The position numbers were made by a program, and so were the translations under genes. The notes under the pieces were generated by a model. That model ran no database searches and was not told where the DNA came from. It saw only the letters and a program-made list of their open reading frames with translations. Positions 60,292-64,000 of a stretch of DNA of 64,000 nucleotides are shown here, piece by piece. Every line of letters starts with the position of its first letter. Positions within the stretch are counted from its first letter, which is position 1. This stretch comes from CAVUPF01 sp963777915 (GTDB taxonomy: Bacteria > Actinomycetota > Thermoleophilia > Solirubrobacterales > 70-9), in NCBI GenBank assembly GCA_963777915.1, contig CAVZSH010000005.1, forward strand, positions 868,001 to 932,000, in the 5' to 3' direction.

Positions 60292-62739
60292 CTACGTCTG
60301 TTTGAGTCCTTCGAGGTATCGCTTGCCCTCCTCATAGCGGGCTCGGTAGGCGCGAAAGGCGGCCGAGCACTCCAGTTCGGTCTCCTCCGAGGATACGACC
60401 CCGACGGCGCCGTCGCCGCCGGAAGGCGTGCCCCGCACGAGGTCGAGATCAGCCAGGACGCGGAAGCAACGGGCGGCGACCTCGGGGGCACGCAGGTGAG
60501 AACCGCCTCCCTGCAGGGCTCTCCGCAACTCCTCGCCACCCACCTCACCGGCGCCGCGCAGATCCCTGAACATCGCGGCCAGCTCGGCGCGCTGGGGGTA
60601 GCGCGACTCAAGTACAAGGAGTGCAAAGCGGCGCTCAGCCTCCCCCCATGCCGGGTGCAGGTAGCCACCTGTCCGGGTGGGCCGCGAGGCAAGCTGCTCC
60701 AGGGCGGTGGAGGGCGGCGGGTCTACGAGGACGACGTGGTCGAAGCCGCGCGCTAGATCGGGCTCCCGCTCAAGCTCCGCGTAGTCGACAAGCGCAAGGC
60801 CGTCGCGCGCCAGTGCGGCGCGACGCGGGGCGTCGGCCACCAGGGCGAGGACAGCAGCACCGCTGGAGAGCAGCTCGAAGACCGTCGCCGCGGGAGCGTT
60901 GGCGCCGCGGATCGCGCGCCGCTGCGGCTCCCCGGTAGGGGATTCGGCAGCTGGGGGACATTTGTAGAGGTCGGCGGCGAGCTCGACCTCAAATCGCCCC
61001 CACCACCCCTCGGCCTCGGCCTGGCCGTCAACCTCGCTCGCCGCGGGCGCCTGCGGGTAGAGTTCGCTCAGAACGACCCGGGGCTCGACCGAGCCGTTCC
61101 AGAAGTTGACCTCCAGCCTCACCGCGACGTCGACCGGCTGATCCTCGCCAACCCCCAGCCCCGAGCGCCCGAAAGCTACTCCGAGCGCTCGATGAGAGCC
61201 GCTGTGGAGGCTGAAGCGGGAATGCCTGTCGCCCTCCCCCATCCCCCGTACGTCGCGGACCCTGGCGGAGGGGACGAGCAGCCTCACCCCGGGATTGCCC
61301 ATCCCAAACGGCGCGAGCTTCCCCAACTCCTCGGCAAGATCGAGGCCGAGGCTGGCGCCGCCGACCATCGCGTCGATCCGCTCGGTCCTGCGCAGGTCCT
61401 CCGGTTGGAGCAGCTCGGTCGCGTGGGCGACGAACGCCTCGCGAAAGGCGTCGAGGTTGCCGGCGTGCAGCTCCAACCCGGCGGCGGCGCGGTGCCCGCC
61501 GTAGCGGACCAGGTGCGACGAGCAGGCCTCCAGCCCGGCAAGCAAGTCGAAGCCCGGAATGCTGCGCCCCGATCCACGCCCTCCACCCTCGCCATCGAGC
61601 GAGATCACGATCACCGGGCGTTGATGGCGCTCGACCAGGCGCGAAGCGACGATCCCGACAACGCCGGGGTGCCAGCCTTCGCCGGCGAGGACCAGGCCGG
61701 GGGCCTCGCGCAGCCGATCGGGGAGCTCGCGGCGCGCTGCCTCGGCGGCAGCGTCGACCTCGCGCTCGGTGCCGCGCCGCTCGTCGTTGGCTCGGCTCAG
61801 CTCGGCGGCGATCTCGGCGGCGCGGGCATCGTCGTGGGTGAGGAATAGCTCGACCCCGGCGTCGGCGCGGTAGAGCCGCCCGGCGGCGTTTATCCGCGGA
61901 CCGAGGCGGAAGGCGAGGTCGCCCTCGTCGAGGCGGGTCGGCTCGCAGCGAGCGGCGGCCAGCAGCGCCCGTAGGCCAGGGCGGCGCGCCCGGCGCGCCT
62001 CCTCCAGGCCGCGGCGCACCAGCGAGCGGTTCTCGCCGATCAGCGGCACCACGTCGGCGACGGTCGCCAGGGCGACCAAGTCGAGGTCGTCTCCGGGGTA
62101 GGTGGAATCTCCAGCCGCCTCGCGCAGGGCGCAGGTCAGCTTCCAGGCAACCGCCGTCCCGCACAGCTCGGCGAACGGGTAGCCGTCGATCGCCGGGTGC
62201 AAGATCGGACAGTCGGGCAGCACCTCGCCGGGCTGGTGATGGTCGGTGACAATCGTCTCGATCCCCATCTCCCGCGCCAGGCGAACCTCATCGAACGCCG
62301 TGATCCCGCAATCGGCGGTGATCAGCAGTGAGGTTCCGCGCTCTGCGATGCGCTCGACGTTTCCGGCGCTGAGCCCGTAACCGTCGGCTAGGCGGTCGGG
62401 AATAAGCCAGTCGCATTCGGCTCCCAGATCGCGCAACGCGCCGACCAGGATCGAGGTGGCACAAACGCCGTCGACGTCGAAGTCGCCGTGGACGGTGATC
62501 CGCCTGCCTTCGCGCACCGCGGCGAGCACCCGCCCGACGACCTCCCCCATCGAGCCGAACGCCGCCGGGTCGTGGGACTCATCCGCCTCCAAGAAGGACC
62601 GCGCTGCCTCCGGCGTGCGGTACCCGCGCCGAACCAGGGTAATCGCCACCGGCTCGCTCAGGCCGAGCTCGTCGGCAAGAGCCCGCACCTCGGGGTAGGA
62701 GAAGGGCTCGGCCCGGTAGGCCTTCAGGGAATTCGACAC
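60292..62739 (-). CDS. recJ: single-stranded-DNA exonuclease RecJ, with long C-terminal extension
   Basis: An 815-residue RecJ; the canonical protein is near 570. The DHH motifs (HGDFDVDGVCAT, TADCGITAFDEV, TDHHQPGEVLPDC), DHHA1 (GGHRAAAGLELH) and the OB domain occupy the first 580 residues. The remaining 230 (from LLSSGAAVLALVADAPRR) resemble the helicase-like extension seen in some Gram-positive RecJ proteins. It degrades single-stranded DNA 5'-3' in repair and recombination. The GTG start lies 6 bases after a TAGCCT box. Confidence 0.95.
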   Translation of the reverse strand: MSNSLKAYRAEPFSYPEVRALADELGLSEPVAITLVRRGYRTPEAARSFLEADESHDPAAFGSMGEVVGRVLAAVREGRRITVHGDFDVDGVCATSILVGALRDLGAECDWLIPDRLADGYGLSAGNVERIAERGTSLLITADCGITAFDEVRLAREMGIETIVTDHHQPGEVLPDCPILHPAIDGYPFAELCGTAVAWKLTCALREAAGDSTYPGDDLDLVALATVADVVPLIGENRSLVRRGLEEARRARRPGLRALLAAARCEPTRLDEGDLAFRLGPRINAAGRLYRADAGVELFLTHDDARAAEIAAELSRANDERRGTEREVDAAAEAARRELPDRLREAPGLVLAGEGWHPGVVGIVASRLVERHQRPVIVISLDGEGGGRGSGRSIPGFDLLAGLEACSSHLVRYGGHRAAAGLELHAGNLDAFREAFVAHATELLQPEDLRRTERIDAMVGGASLGLDLAEELGKLAPFGMGNPGVRLLVPSARVRDVRGMGEGDRHSRFSLHSGSHRALGVAFGRSGLGVGEDQPVDVAVRLEVNFWNGSVEPRVVLSELYPQAPAASEVDGQAEAEGWWGRFEVELAADLYKCPPAAESPTGEPQRRAIRGANAPAATVFELLSSGAAVLALVADAPRRAALARDGLALVDYAELEREPDLARGFDHVVLVDPPPSTALEQLASRPTRTGGYLHPAWGEAERRFALLVLESRYPQRAELAAMFRDLRGAGEVGGEELRRALQGGGSHLRAPEVAARCFRVLADLDLVRGTPSGGDGAVGVVSSEETELECSAAFRAYRARYEEGKRYLEGLKQT

Positions 62740-62745
62740 GAACTC

Positions 62746-62751
62746 AGGCTA
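62746..62751 (-). promoter_or_regulatory. -10 element for recJ (leaderless start)
   Basis: On the minus strand TAGCCT is followed by 6 bases and the GTG of recJ. The position fits a leaderless transcript. No -35 box is obvious. Confidence 0.35.
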
Positions 62752-62810
62752 AGAAGCGGCTGGGACGGATTCCACACCCGCTCGCAGCGCAAAATGCAGG
62801 AGAAGGACGC

Positions 62811-63077
62811 CTACTCGGCCCGCTGCCTGGAGCGCAGGTCGACGGCGTAAACGACAGCGAGGCCAATCGCAACGCCGGGCACGGCGGTCAGCGCGGTCAG
62901 CAGGTCGGTGTTGCCGAGGCTCCGTCCTGTCGCGATCTCGACGATCGCGCCGAAGACGATCGCACCGGTTACCGAGCCGAGGAAGGCGCCGACTATGCCC
63001 TGCCAGAAGCGATCGGGCAGGAACACCGTGAAGTGCCAGAGGGCGATTCCCATCGTGAACCATACGAGCAGCGCCAT
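62811..63077 (-). CDS. small three-helix membrane protein of unknown function
   Basis: An 88-residue hydrophobic protein with three membrane segments (about 2-20, 27-48 and 60-80) separated by short loops, including IVGAFLGSVTGAIVFGAIVEIATGR, which has the glycine spacing of small channel- or GlsB-like proteins. No family assignment is firm. Its ATG lies 3 bases after the secF stop codon and recJ follows 71 bases on. Confidence 0.7.
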   Translation of the reverse strand: MALLVWFTMGIALWHFTVFLPDRFWQGIVGAFLGSVTGAIVFGAIVEIATGRSLGNTDLLTALTAVPGVAIGLAVVYAVDLRSRQRAE

Positions 63078-63080
63078 CAG

Positions 63081-64000
63081 CTAGCGATTCCTCCCATGCT
63101 TGCGGCGCTGCTGACGACGGGCGCGGCGGCGCTCGTCTCGCTCGCGGCGCTCGGCCGCTACCGGATCGGCCGCCGCCGCCGGCGGCGGCTCGCCATTCGC
63201 AGATGGGCTGACCCGCTCGCTGTCCCCCGGCCGCTCGACCGTGGCCACCGCGCTTGCCTTTGGCTCCTCCTTTGCCTCGAGGCCGGCGGCGATCTGCTCG
63301 TCACCCTCCTCCTCGCCGAGCTTGGCCAGCTCGATCTCATCGGCGAAGGCCGGTACCCGGCCCTCGACCTCGGCGATTCGAGCCCGGCGGCGGGCGAAGC
63401 CGGGCTCGCGTTCCTTCCAGGCGGTGAGCACCGGTGAGGCGATGAAGATCGACGAGTAGGTGCCCGAGGCGATCCCGACCAGCATCGCGAAGGCGAAGTC
63501 CTGCAGCGTGGCGCCGCCGAAGACCAGCAGCGAGCCGACCGCCAGCAGGGTCGAGAAACTGGTCGCCAGCGAGCGGGTCAACACCTCGCTCATCGAACGG
63601 TTGACGATCTGCGAGAACGCCGCTCGGGGCATTCGGGGCATGTTCTCGCGTATTCGGTCAAAGACGATGATCGTGTCGTAGAGCGAGTAGCCAAGGATCG
63701 TGAGGAATGCGGCGACCGTACCGCTGCTCACTTCTTTCCCGGTCAACGCGTAGATGCCCGCCGTGATCAGGATGTCGTGGAAGAGCGCAATCAGCACCGG
63801 GACGGCGAACTTCGGCTCAAAGCGAAGCGCCACGTATCCGCAGATCACCAGCAGCGAGAAAATCAGCGCCTTGAAGGCGCTGCTCGCCACCTGCTGGCCG
63901 AAGGTCGGCCCGACGCTGGTGCTTTCGAAACCGTTCTTGACGATGCCGAACTTGGAGGCGAGCACCGCTTTTGCGTCCTTCACCTGGCTCGGGCCCAGCT
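63081..64000 (-). CDS. secF: protein translocase subunit SecF, C-terminal part (cut by window end)
   Basis: The frame is open to the right edge; about 306 residues are present. STSVGPTFGQQ starts the transmembrane half, and the SecF signature GYSLYDTIIVFDRIREN is near the middle, with five hydrophobic helices visible in all. A charged tail of about 110 residues (Glu- and Arg-rich) follows the last helix. SecDF pulls secreted proteins across the membrane with the proton gradient. Whether SecD is fused or separate lies outside the window. Confidence 0.93.
   Translation of the reverse strand, partial: LGPSQVKDAKAVLASKFGIVKNGFESTSVGPTFGQQVASSAFKALIFSLLVICGYVALRFEPKFAVPVLIALFHDILITAGIYALTGKEVSSGTVAAFLTILGYSLYDTIIVFDRIRENMPRMPRAAFSQIVNRSMSEVLTRSLATSFSTLLAVGSLLVFGGATLQDFAFAMLVGIASGTYSSIFIASPVLTAWKEREPGFARRRARIAEVEGRVPAFADEIELAKLGEEEGDEQIAAGLEAKEEPKASAVATVERPGDSERVSPSANGEPPPAAAADPVAAERRERDERRRARRQQRRKHGRNR

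Overview
The window is a GC-rich, gene-dense chromosomal stretch of an actinobacterium. The actinobacterial integration host factor (mIHF) next to gmk-rpoZ-coaBC, the order recA-miaB-miaA-dapF, and the block dapB-M16 peptidase-pnp-rpsO-ribF-truB-nrnA-rbfA-infB-nusA-rimP all point there. The use of LL-diaminopimelate aminotransferase, the very compact forms of several RNA-modification and ribosome-assembly proteins, and the general sequence style suggest a deep lineage such as Thermoleophilia (Solirubrobacterales-like); that placement is inference. I see no prophage, insertion sequence, CRISPR array or integron, and almost all genes are core metabolism or information processing.

Layout. 1-7.8 kb: the end of a methyltransferase-like gene, a GatD-like amidotransferase, metallo-beta-lactamase-fold hydrolases, a divergent MarR/MFS efflux pair, dut, hflX and an epimerase. 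7.7-17.7 kb (minus strand): dapL, dapF, miaA, miaB, a small membrane protein, recA, cinA, a RodZ-like protein and ftsK. 17.9-20.1 kb: an OmpR-type two-component system on the plus strand, closed by a strong terminator and splitting the usual RNase J-FtsK neighbourhood. 20.2-34.4 kb (minus): RNase J, dapA, dapB, an M16 peptidase, pnp, rpsO, ribF, truB, nrnA, rbfA, infB, nusA and a short rimP, with a promoter and an attenuator-like terminator in front of rimP. 34.5-46 kb (minus): coaBC, rpoZ, gmk, mIHF and the pyrimidine operon pyrR-pyrB-pyrC-carA-carB-pyrK-pyrD, with a PyrR-type RNA element over the pyrR ribosome binding site. 46.1-50 kb: RNase Z, tRNA-Arg(CCG), and a frameshifted solute-binding lipoprotein overlapping a cation:proton antiporter. 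50-54.2 kb (minus): a five-gene chain, threonine synthase-like PLP enzyme / MoaD-type sulfur carrier / CDP-sugar genes / SRAP protein, behind a SAM-I riboswitch. 54.2-58 kb (plus): HIT protein, phosphohexomutase, MBL hydrolase and lipid kinase. 58-64 kb (minus): RelA/SpoT, RecJ, a small membrane protein and the end of SecF.

How the genes work together. dapA, dapB, dapL and dapF would form the aminotransferase variant of the diaminopimelate pathway, but the DapF-like protein has serine at both catalytic cysteine positions. The pyr operon covers UMP synthesis through orotate (no pyrE or pyrF here). RNase J, PNPase, NrnA and RNase Z form an RNA-turnover set. Many genes overlap by 1-8 bases, implying translational coupling.

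The most interesting points are: the SAM-I riboswitch commanding a threonine synthase-like gene translationally coupled to a ubiquitin-like sulfur carrier; a CTG start codon in the same chain; the Ser/Ser DapF; the attenuator in the nusA operon leader; a zinc-knuckle-like motif in the NusA tail; size-reduced MiaA, RimP and TruB; two single-base frameshifts (carA and the solute-binding protein); and several promoters whose -10 box lies 6-8 bases before the start codon, implying leaderless mRNAs.
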